A stretch of DNA of 64,000 nt, taken from positions 1-64,000 of the forward strand of contig NZ_QFZQ01000010.1 of the NCBI RefSeq assembly GCF_003171675.1. Reading direction: 5' to 3'. Numbering within the stretch: position 1 is the stretch's first letter; every line of letters begins with the position of its first letter. A program made the translations under genes and the position numbers. Below are positions 35,760-43,557 of this stretch, one piece after another. This stretch comes from Reichenbachiella versicolor (lineage in GTDB: Bacteria; Bacteroidota; Bacteroidia; Cytophagales; Cyclobacteriaceae). The notes beneath the pieces are model-generated. The model did not search any database and was not told the origin of the DNA. It saw only the letters and a list, made by a program, of their open reading frames with translations.

Positions 35760-37883
35760 ATGAATAATGAAAAATCTACCGAACGTAAAAATGTAAAAAA
35801 CCTCCAAGCTCTTTGGTTTTTTTTCATACTGGGATTCGTTTCCTCTACATCAGCACAAGAATCCGTACAATGGGCATCTGAAGTCATGCATGTTAGTTCT
35901 GAACAGACAGCTCTACAATACGCTGCCACTCAAGCTCTACACGCTCCTAATATATATCCTAGAGGCGGTGCAAGTCCAAATGCTTGGCGTCCTGCTAGTG
36001 ACAAAAAAGAGGAACATATAGTAGTCAAATTCGACAAACCCATCCATGCACAACAAATCGCTATTGCAGAAACCGAAAACCCCGGTGCGGTATCAAAAGT
36101 CTTTGCCTATGACTCTTTGGATAATGAGCATTTACTTTTTGAACTGAATGCCCGACCTATACCTTTGGATAGTAGATTACTAAATCTATTTTTTGAAAGG
36201 ACTTCATATAAAATCGCTTACGTCAGAATCGATCTAGCTTGTGGAGTGGTACCGGGATATAATGGAATTGATGCTATTGGAATTTCAGATTCTAATATTC
36301 CAATCAGTGTTTTGATCAAACTAGCTCCAAATGTCAACGAGAACTTGGTGACCGAAAAGCTTTCAAACAGTGTCAATAGTACTTACAATGAACAAAGCCC
36401 TGTCCTATCCCCTGATGGTAAAACACTATTCTTCAGTCGCCGTGGCCATCCTGACAACATAGGTGGTGTAGACGATGTTGAAGACATCTGGTATTCTAAA
36501 CTTGATCCTAAAACTGGCGAATGGCTACCTGCTAAAAACATAGGAAAACCATTGAATACTTGGGGACCAAACTACATCTGCTCTGCGACTGAAGTCAATG
36601 GAGAGCTCACTTTGCTACTTGGTAATCAATATGGTAAAAGAGGGCAAATGCTAGAAGGGATTTCTATAACCAAATTAAAACCCAATGGAAAATGGGAATA
36701 TCCTGTACCAGTGAAGATAGACAATGCTTATAACTACTCTGACCAGGCTGATTTTTATATGAGCCAAGATGCCTCTGTTATCATCTTGTCTCAGGAACGA
36801 GATGACTCAAATGGAGACAGGGACTTATATGTTTCATTCGAAAACAAAAAGACTAATATATGGAGTGAACCACTGAGTTTAGGCAGCGTCATTAATTCAG
36901 TGGATACTGATTATGCTCCTTTTCTCGATGGGGACAATAAGACACTTTATTTCTCCTCCAAAGGGTTTAGAAGCTATGGAGGAGCTGATATATATGTATC
37001 CAAAAGGCTAGATGACACTTGGACTAATTGGTCAGAACCAGAAAATATGGGTAAGGGAATTAATGGAAAAGGAGATGATACTTATTTCAATATTCCTTCC
37101 TCAGGCGACCATGCCTATTTTACTAAAGGTGTGTCAAATGAAAATACTGATGTCTATCGGTTCAGAATAGACGAATTATTCTTAGAACCAAAAGATAGCA
37201 CAGATCTAGACGAACTCGACCAATTCGCACTAGTAACTGACGGGGATACCGAAGAAGACAACTCTTACTTCATGACTGTAAATGGAAAAATACTGGATCA
37301 AAATAATGCTGCTGTCATAGGAATAGTAGTGGTAGAGAGGCTTCCCGACGGTGCGCTAATCGGAGAAACAGCTACCGACGAATTTGGAGAATTTAAGTTC
37401 TTAGTAAGGTCAGGAGCCAGATATGCTTTCACAGCAAAAAAAGATGGCTATGTGGCAAAAGGTGAGCATGTAGATCTTAATAACTTAGAAGAATCTTCTA
37501 CTATGACTCTTGATCTACACCTTCAAAAAATTCAAGAAGGAGCAGAAGTGGTCTTGAATAATATTTTCTTTGATTTCGATGAAGCCAATCTAAAAACTTC
37601 ATCATATGCTGAACTAGAAAGAATACTTGGTTTGTTAACTACTCAGCAAATAGAGAATATTAAAATATCTGGTCATACCGACTCTGTGGGTGACGATGAT
37701 TACAATAGACGATTGTCCGACCGACGTGCTAATGCTGTGAGGCAATATTTCATCGATCAAGGTATTGACCAAAACCGACTAGTAGCCATCGGATATGGCG
37801 AAACAAGACCAAAATATCCTAATTCATCTAAAACTAACCGAAGTATAAATAGAAGAGTAGAGTTCAAAATTTTAGAGAAATAA
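35760..37883 (+). CDS. OmpA-family protein with PD40/WD40-like propeller
   Basis: A 707-residue exported protein. After a signal peptide (ends near SSTSAQ) and a ~150-residue beta domain come WD40-like PD40 repeats at about 210-470 (YNEQSPVLSPDGKTLFFSRRG, YAPFLDGDNKTLYFSSKGF, SGADIYVSKR-type blocks). A carboxypeptidase-regulatory-like domain is at about 505-590 (VNGKILDQNNAAVIGIVVVE). An OmpA domain fills the last ~110 residues (ISGHTDSVGDDDYNRRLSDR, INRRVEFKIL). This order is shared with PorE-like and related periplasmic proteins tied to T9SS or gliding in Bacteroidota. It starts 4 bp after the previous gene and ends 4 bp before oxyR. Confidence 0.88.
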   Translation: MNNEKSTERKNVKNLQALWFFFILGFVSSTSAQESVQWASEVMHVSSEQTALQYAATQALHAPNIYPRGGASPNAWRPASDKKEEHIVVKFDKPIHAQQIAIAETENPGAVSKVFAYDSLDNEHLLFELNARPIPLDSRLLNLFFERTSYKIAYVRIDLACGVVPGYNGIDAIGISDSNIPISVLIKLAPNVNENLVTEKLSNSVNSTYNEQSPVLSPDGKTLFFSRRGHPDNIGGVDDVEDIWYSKLDPKTGEWLPAKNIGKPLNTWGPNYICSATEVNGELTLLLGNQYGKRGQMLEGISITKLKPNGKWEYPVPVKIDNAYNYSDQADFYMSQDASVIILSQERDDSNGDRDLYVSFENKKTNIWSEPLSLGSVINSVDTDYAPFLDGDNKTLYFSSKGFRSYGGADIYVSKRLDDTWTNWSEPENMGKGINGKGDDTYFNIPSSGDHAYFTKGVSNENTDVYRFRIDELFLEPKDSTDLDELDQFALVTDGDTEEDNSYFMTVNGKILDQNNAAVIGIVVVERLPDGALIGETATDEFGEFKFLVRSGARYAFTAKKDGYVAKGEHVDLNNLEESSTMTLDLHLQKIQEGAEVVLNNIFFDFDEANLKTSSYAELERILGLLTTQQIENIKISGHTDSVGDDDYNRRLSDRRANAVRQYFIDQGIDQNRLVAIGYGETRPKYPNSSKTNRSINRRVEFKILEK

Positions 37884-37887
37884 ACAC

Positions 37888-38823
37888 ATGACCTTAGTTC
37901 AACTCGAGTACATTATTGCACTGGATAATTATAGACACTTTGCCATCGCTGCAGAAAAGTGTTTTGTGACACAGCCCACCCTGAGTATGCAAATCCAAAA
38001 ACTCGAAGATATCCTTGGAGTACAAATTTTCGATAGGTCCAAGCACCCTATTGAACCTACTCCTATCGGAGAAAAGATTTTAGAACAAGCGAGAACAATC
38101 ATTGCTGAATCCAAAAAAGTCAATGAAATCATAGAACTGGAGAAAAACGAGATCAAAGGAAATATCCACATTGGTGTAATCCCGACTCTCGCTCCATATA
38201 TCGTACCTTTATTTGTTTCGTCTTTTGTAGAAAAGTACCCAGATATCAACCTTCAAATATCTGAATTGATGACAGATGGATTGATCGATCAATTGGAAAA
38301 AGATCAGTTAGATATTGGTATAATGGTGACCCCACTTAACGACAATAGCCTCAAGGAAATTCCTTTGTTCTATGAAGAGTTCTTTGCTTACACATCTCAT
38401 CACCATTCGCTATATAACTTACAGGATATTGATGCTGGTTCGCTAGGTACGGACGGTCTATGGATACTTAATGAAGGGCACTGCTTCCGAAAACAAACCC
38501 TAAACATCTGTAAGGCTAAAAAATCTGAGCGCTTCAATAACCGAGTACTCTATGAAAGTGGTTCATTAGAGGCATTAAAAAGAATTGTTGACAAGCGCGG
38601 CGGATATACGTTGCTTCCAGAGCTATTTACTTTGGACCTAGCGAAAGATGAGAAAGTCAAACTTCGTTCGTTCAAAGACCCTAAACCAACACGCGAAGTT
38701 GGTATTGTCTTCAAAAAGAGTTTTGCCAAGCATAAGCTTATTCAAGCTTTGAAGGAAGAAATTTTATCTACGCTTCCTCCAATCATGACTAGCAGAAAAA
38801 ATACCAATGTAGTGAAGTTTTAA
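37888..38823 (+). CDS. oxyR: Hydrogen-peroxide-sensing regulator OxyR (LysR family)
   Basis: A 311-residue LysR-type activator. The winged HTH occupies residues ~1-60 (FAIAAEKCFVTQPTLSMQIQ). The redox centre GHCFRKQTLNIC places cysteines at 199 and 208, the same numbers as the disulfide pair in E. coli OxyR, so peroxide sensing is well supported. It is 4 bp downstream of the OmpA-PD40 gene and may be co-transcribed with it, which is not a usual setting for oxyR. A 42-bp tandem repeat array begins 4 bp after its stop codon. Confidence 0.94.
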   Translation: MTLVQLEYIIALDNYRHFAIAAEKCFVTQPTLSMQIQKLEDILGVQIFDRSKHPIEPTPIGEKILEQARTIIAESKKVNEIIELEKNEIKGNIHIGVIPTLAPYIVPLFVSSFVEKYPDINLQISELMTDGLIDQLEKDQLDIGIMVTPLNDNSLKEIPLFYEEFFAYTSHHHSLYNLQDIDAGSLGTDGLWILNEGHCFRKQTLNICKAKKSERFNNRVLYESGSLEALKRIVDKRGGYTLLPELFTLDLAKDEKVKLRSFKDPKPTREVGIVFKKSFAKHKLIQALKEEILSTLPPIMTSRKNTNVVKF

Positions 38824-38827
38824 GGTT

Positions 38828-39155
38828 GGTTGGTCACATGTAATCCTTGGTTGATCAATTGTAACGGCTGGTTAATCACATGTAATCCTTGGTTGATCAG
38901 TTGTAACGTCTGGTTGGTCACATGTAACCCTTGGTTGATCAGTTGTAACGTCTGGTTGGTCACATGTAATCCTTGGTTGATCAATTGTAACGTCTGGTTG
39001 ATCGCATGTAATCCTTGGTTGATCAATTGTAACGGCTGGTTGATCGCATGTAATCCTTGGTTGATCAATTGTAACGGCTGGTTAATCACATGTAATCCTT
39101 GGTTGATCAATTGTAACGGCTGGTTGGTCACATGTAATCCTTGGTTGATGAGAGG
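38828..39155 (+). repeat. Tandem array of 42-bp units (two alternating 21-bp halves)
   Basis: Half A (GGTTGGTCACATGTAATCCTT type) and half B (GGTTGATCAATTGTAACGGCT type) alternate perfectly: eight A, seven B and a partial B, each exactly 21 bp. Half A centres on ACATGT, half B on TTGATCAA/CAATTG. Variation is limited to a few positions (A/G in TTGATC, GGCT/GTCT). Because 42 is fourteen codons, frames stay open on both strands and would read as 14-residue repeat proteins; I do not believe these are genes. It starts 4 bp after oxyR. No unique spacers, hence not CRISPR. Confidence 0.93.
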
Positions 39156-39185
39156 TCTATTCAGTATAAGATAACAGAACGTTGG

Positions 39186-39370
39186 TTCATGGATGAAGTA
39201 GCTCTCGGGAAACTCCCGAAAGGTGTTTCATAGATAAAACGGCTTTCCGTAGACTTGCAGAAAGCCGTTTCACGTATGAACCGACGTTCTGAAAGGTTAC
39301 ATAATGCAGGTTCATGGATAAACCACCGTCCCGCAAGTCTGCGGAAGCTCGAATCACGCATGTAGTGGAT
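39186..39370 (+). repeat. Array of hairpin units with 41-42-bp period
   Basis: Degenerate TTCATNNATGAA-type dyads recur at 39186, 39227, 39269, 39311 and about 39353, steps of 41, 42, 42 and 42 bp. Between them lie second dyads such as CGGGA-AAC-TCCCG and GCTTTC-N12-GAAAGC. So each unit has two hairpins of ~20 nt, the same plan as the arrays at 10050 and 38828 but with different sequence. Its right end merges into the ~190-bp direct repeat described next. The minus-strand frame across it (39161-39361) is not regarded as a gene. Confidence 0.7.
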
Positions 39371-39514
39371 TCCGAGCGTCCTGAGGGGCTTTTTATGGAT
39401 CGAATGTAATGAATTTCATTTCTTTACCGTACACCGTGCTTGATGTAAAGTCCGAGTTGCAAACTCGAACTAGCCATTACTTATTTTCAACTAGCGCCAG
39501 CGGGGAGGGCTATA
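39323..39514 (+). repeat. Direct repeat, left copy (brackets toxin-antitoxin genes)
   Basis: About 190 bp that recurs at 40269-40462 in the same orientation. Shared blocks include GATTCCGAGC, CCTGAGGGGCTTTTT, ACCGTACACC and an identical stretch containing the dyad CGAGTT-GCA-AACTCG. The copies are obviously homologous with scattered differences. This copy ends at the stop codon of the toxin gene. Confidence 0.85.
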
Positions 39515-39803
39515 GCTTATCCCATAGCTGAGAGTCTCTAGCTATTCCTAATACCGCATGAACATATACAACCTTTCCTTCTACGATAAAATGTAACGCA
39601 TCTTGAAAAAGATCTAAGAATGCCATCCTCATTGACTTATATCTAATTTGATAGTGAAGTGGGTTTGCCTGAACTTTTGCAATCTTTTGATCTAAATCGC
39701 CAATAAAACGCAATCCTAGTCCTTCTTGCTTTTCGTCATACCAACGCATGGTATCTGCAATATCAAGCTCAGCCTCTGGCTTGATAATCAACTCGTAATC
39801 CAT
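39510..39803 (-). CDS. RelE/ParE-family toxin
   Basis: A ~97-residue toxin. I choose the ATG at 39803 (MDYELIIKPEAELDIADTMRWYDEKQEGLG), which gives the standard ParE/RelE N-terminus; the frame opens at 39842 inside the antitoxin gene. Typical features are the N-terminal strand-helix with WYDE, the central GLRFIGDLD and a C-terminal strand pair (YKSMRMAFLDLFQDALHF, KVVYVHAVLG). It starts 2 bp after the antitoxin stop. The family usually inhibits gyrase or cleaves mRNA; which applies cannot be told. Confidence 0.88.
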   Translation of the reverse strand: MDYELIIKPEAELDIADTMRWYDEKQEGLGLRFIGDLDQKIAKVQANPLHYQIRYKSMRMAFLDLFQDALHFIVEGKVVYVHAVLGIARDSQLWDKL

Positions 39804-39805
39804 AC

Positions 39806-40069
39806 TTACTTTCCTAAAAGGGAAGCTTTTACTTCTTCCCAACCTCTACCTGCAGATGGATTCTTCTCGTGCGTCTCTAAACGCTGATCTAAAATACGCT
39901 TGTGGGCTTCTGGTAGCTCATATGCTTCTTTCTCGGTCTCTGCCTTGATCATACCAAAAACCAGATTGATAAAGCGCTCATCTGCCTGTGTATGTAGATA
40001 TTTTTCGATTTGCTCTATTCGCTGTGGTATTCCCATTTCTAAGTGTTTATACAAAAATAACGTTTTCAT
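39806..40069 (-). CDS. Addiction-module antitoxin (unstable antitoxin family)
   Basis: An 87-residue protein matching the small 'addiction module component' family that partners ParE-like toxins. The C-terminal half carries the signature LPEAHKRILDQRLETHEKNP...AGRGWEEVKASL. The start may be the ATG at 40069 or the internal one at 40036 (MGIPQRIEQIEKYL). It precedes the toxin with 2 bp between them, the usual antitoxin-first order. Both genes lie between the two direct repeats. Confidence 0.85.
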   Translation of the reverse strand: MKTLFLYKHLEMGIPQRIEQIEKYLHTQADERFINLVFGMIKAETEKEAYELPEAHKRILDQRLETHEKNPSAGRGWEEVKASLLGK

Positions 40070-40089
40070 TTTTGTTTCTGTTTTATCTC

Positions 40090-40255
40090 AACGGAGAAGT
40101 AGCTAAACTGCTCAGCACTAATCATTCGATTATCGGTAAGTACGAACGTGATGAAGTAAAGCCAACTGTAGATGTAGTTAAAAAAACTAGCTGATACGCT
40201 GAATACTACAGTTGGATATCTTCTTAAGCGAAACTTAGGGTTTAAACACCCTTAA
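40090..40255 (+). pseudogene. XRE-family regulator remnant, truncated and frameshifted
   Basis: Translation gives GEVAKLLSTNHSIIGKYERD then EVKPTVDVVKK, a clear XRE-type HTH core that lacks its normal first helix. After a run of seven A (40180-40186) the match continues in another frame (LADTLNTTVGYLL and KRNLGFKHP) to a stop at 40253-40255. One base too many in the A run explains the break; the N-terminus and the usual C-terminal tail are also missing. It ends 14 bp before the right direct repeat. Confidence 0.75.
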
Positions 40256-40268
40256 AGATCAGGATAAT

Positions 40269-40462
40269 CCACCGTTTCGTAAGTCTGTTGAGGATCTAAT
40301 CACCCATGTAGTAGATTCCGAGCATCCTGAGGGGCTTTTTTATGGATTGTACCTCTTTTTTGATTGAGGCATCACACACCGTACACCATGCTTGACGTAA
40401 AGTCCGAGTTGCAAACTCGAACTAGCTGATACTTTTTTTACTCGTACCAGCTGGGGGCTATA
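40269..40462 (+). repeat. Direct repeat, right copy
   Basis: Second copy of the ~190-bp repeat at 39323-39514, 946 bp further right in the same orientation. It contains the same CGAGTT-GCA-AACTCG dyad, the CCTGAGGGGC block followed by a T run, and the ACCGTACACC block. It begins just after the XRE remnant and ends about 50 bp from the stop of the small membrane-protein gene. Confidence 0.85.
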
Positions 40463-40513
40463 CTTGTCTTAAACAACGAAATTGAACCAGTATTAGGGAA
40501 AGCAAAAAAACAA

Positions 40514-40876
40514 TTATTCAAAAGATATAAAGTTTCCATTAAACATAGATATGAGCATACTTATTATACCTGTAACAGAAAGTCCATATGCCAACATTTT
40601 CATAACTCTGTTAAATCTAGAGTACTTATATATAGTTTCAGAATAGCATGTGTTACTCATCAACTTTTGTCTGAACTTAGGAATAGAATAATTATCATAT
40701 ATCCTATTTACTTTAAATTCCTTTTCCAAAGTAAATTCTTTTAGATTCTCTTCATTCAAGAACTTATGCATGTATAGGATCTCCTGAATGAATAAATTCT
40801 TCTTCCTATTTATTAAAGAAACCGTTATAGTTATTCCAAAAACGGAATAAAAAAAGATTACCCCTGATAAATTCAA
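40514..40876 (-). CDS. Hypothetical small membrane protein
   Basis: A 120-residue protein of unknown family with a membrane helix at the very N-terminus (GVIFFYSVFGITITVSLI) and another near the C-terminus (MLAYGLSVTGIISMLISMF), separated by a charged ~60-residue loop. The frame starts with TTG at 40876; starting at the next ATG would remove the first helix, so TTG is plausible. AT-rich, beside the direct repeat, and probably part of the same variable island. Function unknown. Confidence 0.5.
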   Translation of the reverse strand: MNLSGVIFFYSVFGITITVSLINRKKNLFIQEILYMHKFLNEENLKEFTLEKEFKVNRIYDNYSIPKFRQKLMSNTCYSETIYKYSRFNRVMKMLAYGLSVTGIISMLISMFNGNFISFE

Positions 40877-40881
40877 TTTTT

Positions 40882-41007
40882 CTAATAATCTATTTTAACC
40901 CCCGAAAAGTATTCGACTTGTACCTTATTTAATTGGTCCTGCACCCATTGCCCCTCCAACATCTTCCTCAGAGAACTCTCCTTGATAGCCTGTCGCTGTA
41001 ATGTCAT
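40882..41007 (-). CDS. Small ORF, possible gene fragment
   Basis: A 41-residue frame (begins MTLQRQAIKESSLRKMLEGQ, ends VEYFSGVKIDY) whose composition looks more like real protein than like random intergenic translation. It is amphipathic and helical, with no recognised family. It ends 6 bp before the TTG of the small membrane protein. It may be a short gene or the C-terminal remnant of a longer one removed from the island. Confidence 0.3.
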   Translation of the reverse strand: MTLQRQAIKESSLRKMLEGQWVQDQLNKVQVEYFSGVKIDY

Positions 41008-41086
41008 TAAATACTCAATCAATATTTTCTACATTTTGAAAAATGTTGTTAGCATAGTAAAAGGTTGATAAAACTGCTTATCCTTA

Positions 41087-41671
41087 TTACTTACTCGTCT
41101 TCTTCCTTTTGTACAAAAACAAATTCCACTTCTCCTCAGCTACGCCATGCTTGTCCATTTCGGCACGTGCTAGTGTGAAGAAAAGATCCGAAAGACGGTT
41201 GATGTAGGAAGAGACATATTCTTCTACGCAATCTGGATCTTCATCAGCCAAACTAATTAAAGTACGTTCTCCTCGTCTCATCTGAGTTCGACATACATGA
41301 CAAAGAGCCGAAACCTCATTTCCTCCTGGAAGTAAAAAATAATCTGAAGGACTACTTAACCCATCTTCCAGTTCATCTATCCATTGTTCACAAAACTCCG
41401 CACCATCTACAGGCTTTGGGTTCTTATTCTCCTTGGTAGAAGATGATGGGCGAGCCAAATGAGACATCATATCCATCAAGTCCTTTTGAATTCGATGTAG
41501 ATTACTTTGCCAATCGTGATCATTTCCTAACTTGAAACGCAATAGACCTATTGTACTATTCACTTCATCTAGTGTTCCTAGACATTCCATTCTTGGTCCA
41601 TTCTTCGGTTCGCGTTTTCCACCAAAAACGCCCGTTGTTCCTTTGTCTCCTTTTCGAGTATATATTTTCAT
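41087..41671 (-). CDS. cobO: Cob(I)alamin adenosyltransferase, PduO type
   Basis: A 194-residue ATP:corrinoid adenosyltransferase that attaches the 5'-deoxyadenosyl group to cobalt. Seen motifs: TRKGDKGTTGVFGG at the N-terminus (ATP loop), LGTLDEVNSTIGLLR, and the MRRGERTLISL helix with the conserved Arg pair. These define the PduO family, not the CobA/BtuR family; the gene symbol is used for the reaction. It is the last gene of the leftward corrinoid operon, 6 bp after cbiA. Confidence 0.93.
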   Translation of the reverse strand: MKIYTRKGDKGTTGVFGGKREPKNGPRMECLGTLDEVNSTIGLLRFKLGNDHDWQSNLHRIQKDLMDMMSHLARPSSSTKENKNPKPVDGAEFCEQWIDELEDGLSSPSDYFLLPGGNEVSALCHVCRTQMRRGERTLISLADEDPDCVEEYVSSYINRLSDLFFTLARAEMDKHGVAEEKWNLFLYKRKKTSK

Positions 41672-41677
41672 AATTCT

Positions 41678-43003
41678 TTATGCTCTTAGCTTATTGATTA
41701 AGTTTCTAAATGTATCCTTCTCTCCTAAATAAAAGTGAATATAAGAAGCGATGAAATTGTTCCTTCTATACACCGCAGTGTTCACCTCCTTTTCTCTTGC
41801 GTTTTTTATTACAGATTCCATTTTAGAGGTTTCGTTGGGTAGGATAGTTGAATAGTGAAATTCGTGTCCTTTGAGTTGAAGATCTTGAATATCTATATGA
41901 CGATAGCCCAAATGTAGTTTGGACTCAGCCATAGAGGTTTCGAAATCAAAGACATTAGTCATTTCAAAAACATCTCCTTTTTCATTGGTTATGCTTTTCC
42001 CCAAGTACATCAACCCTCCACATTCGGCTAAGCCTAAACCTCCAATGTTGCAATAGTTTCTAATACTAGCCAACATTGACTGATTTTTTGAAAGCTCCTG
42101 AAGATGACATTCTGGATAGCCTCCTGGAAAATAAACGAAGTCTGACTCTGGTAATTCCTCATCCCTCAATGGACTAAAAAAGGTAACCTCTCCTATTTCT
42201 TTTAGTTTTTCAATATGCTGAGGGTAGATAAAATTGAAAGCTGCATCTTGGGCGATCGATATTTTGAGGCTTTCAGATGATGATTGTGTAATTCCCACTT
42301 CCCATTGGGAAATTTGTGTTAACTGTAAGAGTGAATTGTAATCAATGGTGGTTTCCATTTCATCTGCCAATGCCGAAATAGACCTATCGAATTGATTGAT
42401 ATTGTCAATATTGAGACCCAGATGGCGTGAGGGGATTTCCAAGTCTTCCAGCCTTTTCACATATCCAAAAGAGCGTACGCCTACGTCTTCACAAGCATCT
42501 TTCAAAAAGGAATAGTGATGTTCAGACCCTACTCTATTGAAAATAACACCGAGCAAGTTCAATCGATCATCAAACTCTTTAAAACCTTTGATAAGTGGTG
42601 CTACTGAATAAGCGACGGATTTTGCATCTATGACAAGTATGACTGGAATATCGAGTTTTATCGCTAGATCCGCAGCACTTCCCTTAGCCTTTCTAGCTCC
42701 GTCAAAAAGCCCCATCACTCCTTCAATACAACTCACCTGATTGTCTTGACTATGATAATAAAACTGCTCCTTGATATGTTCGTCACTCATCATGAACATA
42801 TCAAGATTGAGTCCCGTTTTGCCACAGGCTTGATAATGGAATTTGGGATCAATAAAATCTGGGCCTACTTTGAACGGCTGCACAGAAATACCCTTTTCCT
42901 TAAAAAGTCGAAGTAAACCTAATGTAACAGTGGTTTTACCAGCATTGCTACTGGGAGCGGCTATGATAAATTGACTTTTTATTTGTTCGTTTAATTTCTC
43001 CAT
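41678..43003 (-). CDS. cbiA: Cobyrinate a,c-diamide synthase
   Basis: A 441-residue amidotransferase that converts cobyrinate to its a,c-diamide using glutamine and ATP. The N-terminal P-loop domain is visible as APSSNAGKTTVTLGLLRLF, with VGPDFIDPKFH and GVMGLFDGA following. The C-terminal class I glutaminase domain has its catalytic Cys in LAECGGLMYL near residue 338. Length fits the family (about 430-460). Its presence means the cell can act on early, non-amidated corrinoids, beyond simple cobinamide salvage. Confidence 0.93.
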   Translation of the reverse strand: MEKLNEQIKSQFIIAAPSSNAGKTTVTLGLLRLFKEKGISVQPFKVGPDFIDPKFHYQACGKTGLNLDMFMMSDEHIKEQFYYHSQDNQVSCIEGVMGLFDGARKAKGSAADLAIKLDIPVILVIDAKSVAYSVAPLIKGFKEFDDRLNLLGVIFNRVGSEHHYSFLKDACEDVGVRSFGYVKRLEDLEIPSRHLGLNIDNINQFDRSISALADEMETTIDYNSLLQLTQISQWEVGITQSSSESLKISIAQDAAFNFIYPQHIEKLKEIGEVTFFSPLRDEELPESDFVYFPGGYPECHLQELSKNQSMLASIRNYCNIGGLGLAECGGLMYLGKSITNEKGDVFEMTNVFDFETSMAESKLHLGYRHIDIQDLQLKGHEFHYSTILPNETSKMESVIKNAREKEVNTAVYRRNNFIASYIHFYLGEKDTFRNLINKLRA

Positions 43004-43029
43004 TAGGTTTGAGCAGTTACTGTTTGTTC

Positions 43030-43557
43030 TTAGACGAGGTGTTTTTTTATGAAGCTGACCCTGTCTGATACAGGCGAATTAGGTAAATGGACAATGTCAA
43101 ACCCTTTCTCTTTGTAGGTGGTTAATAGGACTTTTTCGAGTTCAAGACAGTAGGCATATTCTTGCTGTCTCTGGTCGTCTTTATGGAAAATCTCTTCCCA
43201 TGTAGGAGCAAAAAAGACTTTATCACTGAACTGGTCTTGGTACGGATACTGTGCCAAATAAGAGGGTATTGGTTTTCCTTCTAAATCAAAGTAGGCTATC
43301 AAATCCAAAATAAATCGATCTGTGAAAACGGCTTTATGATTTAATACTAGCTCCTGTATAAAAGTGTCAAAAACCAACTGTGCGAACCGTCCAAGGTTTT
43401 GCCACGGCATCCCATCACCTCCACTCTCTTGCTCTTTGATGATCACTTTTCTTGAAACCTCATGCATACATGGAAATTCCTTTTCCAACTCACTGGTTAA
43501 AGTCGACTTTCCCGTCCCTGGAGCACCAGTAATGATATGTTTTTTAATGTATTTCAA
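43030..43557 (-). CDS. P-loop ATPase (AAA_28-like) in the corrinoid operon
   Basis: A ~175-residue P-loop NTPase with a Walker A motif GAPGTGKST near residues 12-20. A DRFILDLIAYFDLEG segment and the C-terminal half resemble the NadR/thymidylate-kinase-like AAA_28 group. The frame is open to 43731, but that part overlaps cbiB and looks non-native. I place the start at the TTG at 43557, which overlaps the cbiB stop codon (TTGA) and allows coupled translation. Its operon position suggests a role in corrinoid or nucleotide-loop metabolism, but this is inference. Confidence 0.72.
   Translation of the reverse strand: MKYIKKHIITGAPGTGKSTLTSELEKEFPCMHEVSRKVIIKEQESGGDGMPWQNLGRFAQLVFDTFIQELVLNHKAVFTDRFILDLIAYFDLEGKPIPSYLAQYPYQDQFSDKVFFAPTWEEIFHKDDQRQQEYAYCLELEKVLLTTYKEKGFDIVHLPNSPVSDRVSFIKKHLV

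Noticed and set aside
38828-39155. CRISPR array
   Set aside because: Units are contiguous with no unique spacers and no cas genes are near.
38820-39174. Open frames on both strands encoding 14-residue repeat proteins
   Set aside because: A 42-bp repeat without stop codons keeps frames open automatically. There is no signal peptide or other non-repeat protein part, and the DNA palindromes explain the conservation better.
39161-39361. Minus-strand frame encoding a 66-residue protein
   Set aside because: It lies wholly within the hairpin array and reads as degenerate 14-residue repeats produced by the DNA period.
39323-40462. Integron attC sites flanking gene cassettes
   Set aside because: The direct repeats sit at gene 3' ends as attC sites would, but I could not find the paired RYYYAAC / GTTRRRY core sites, the genes face both ways, and no integrase is present.
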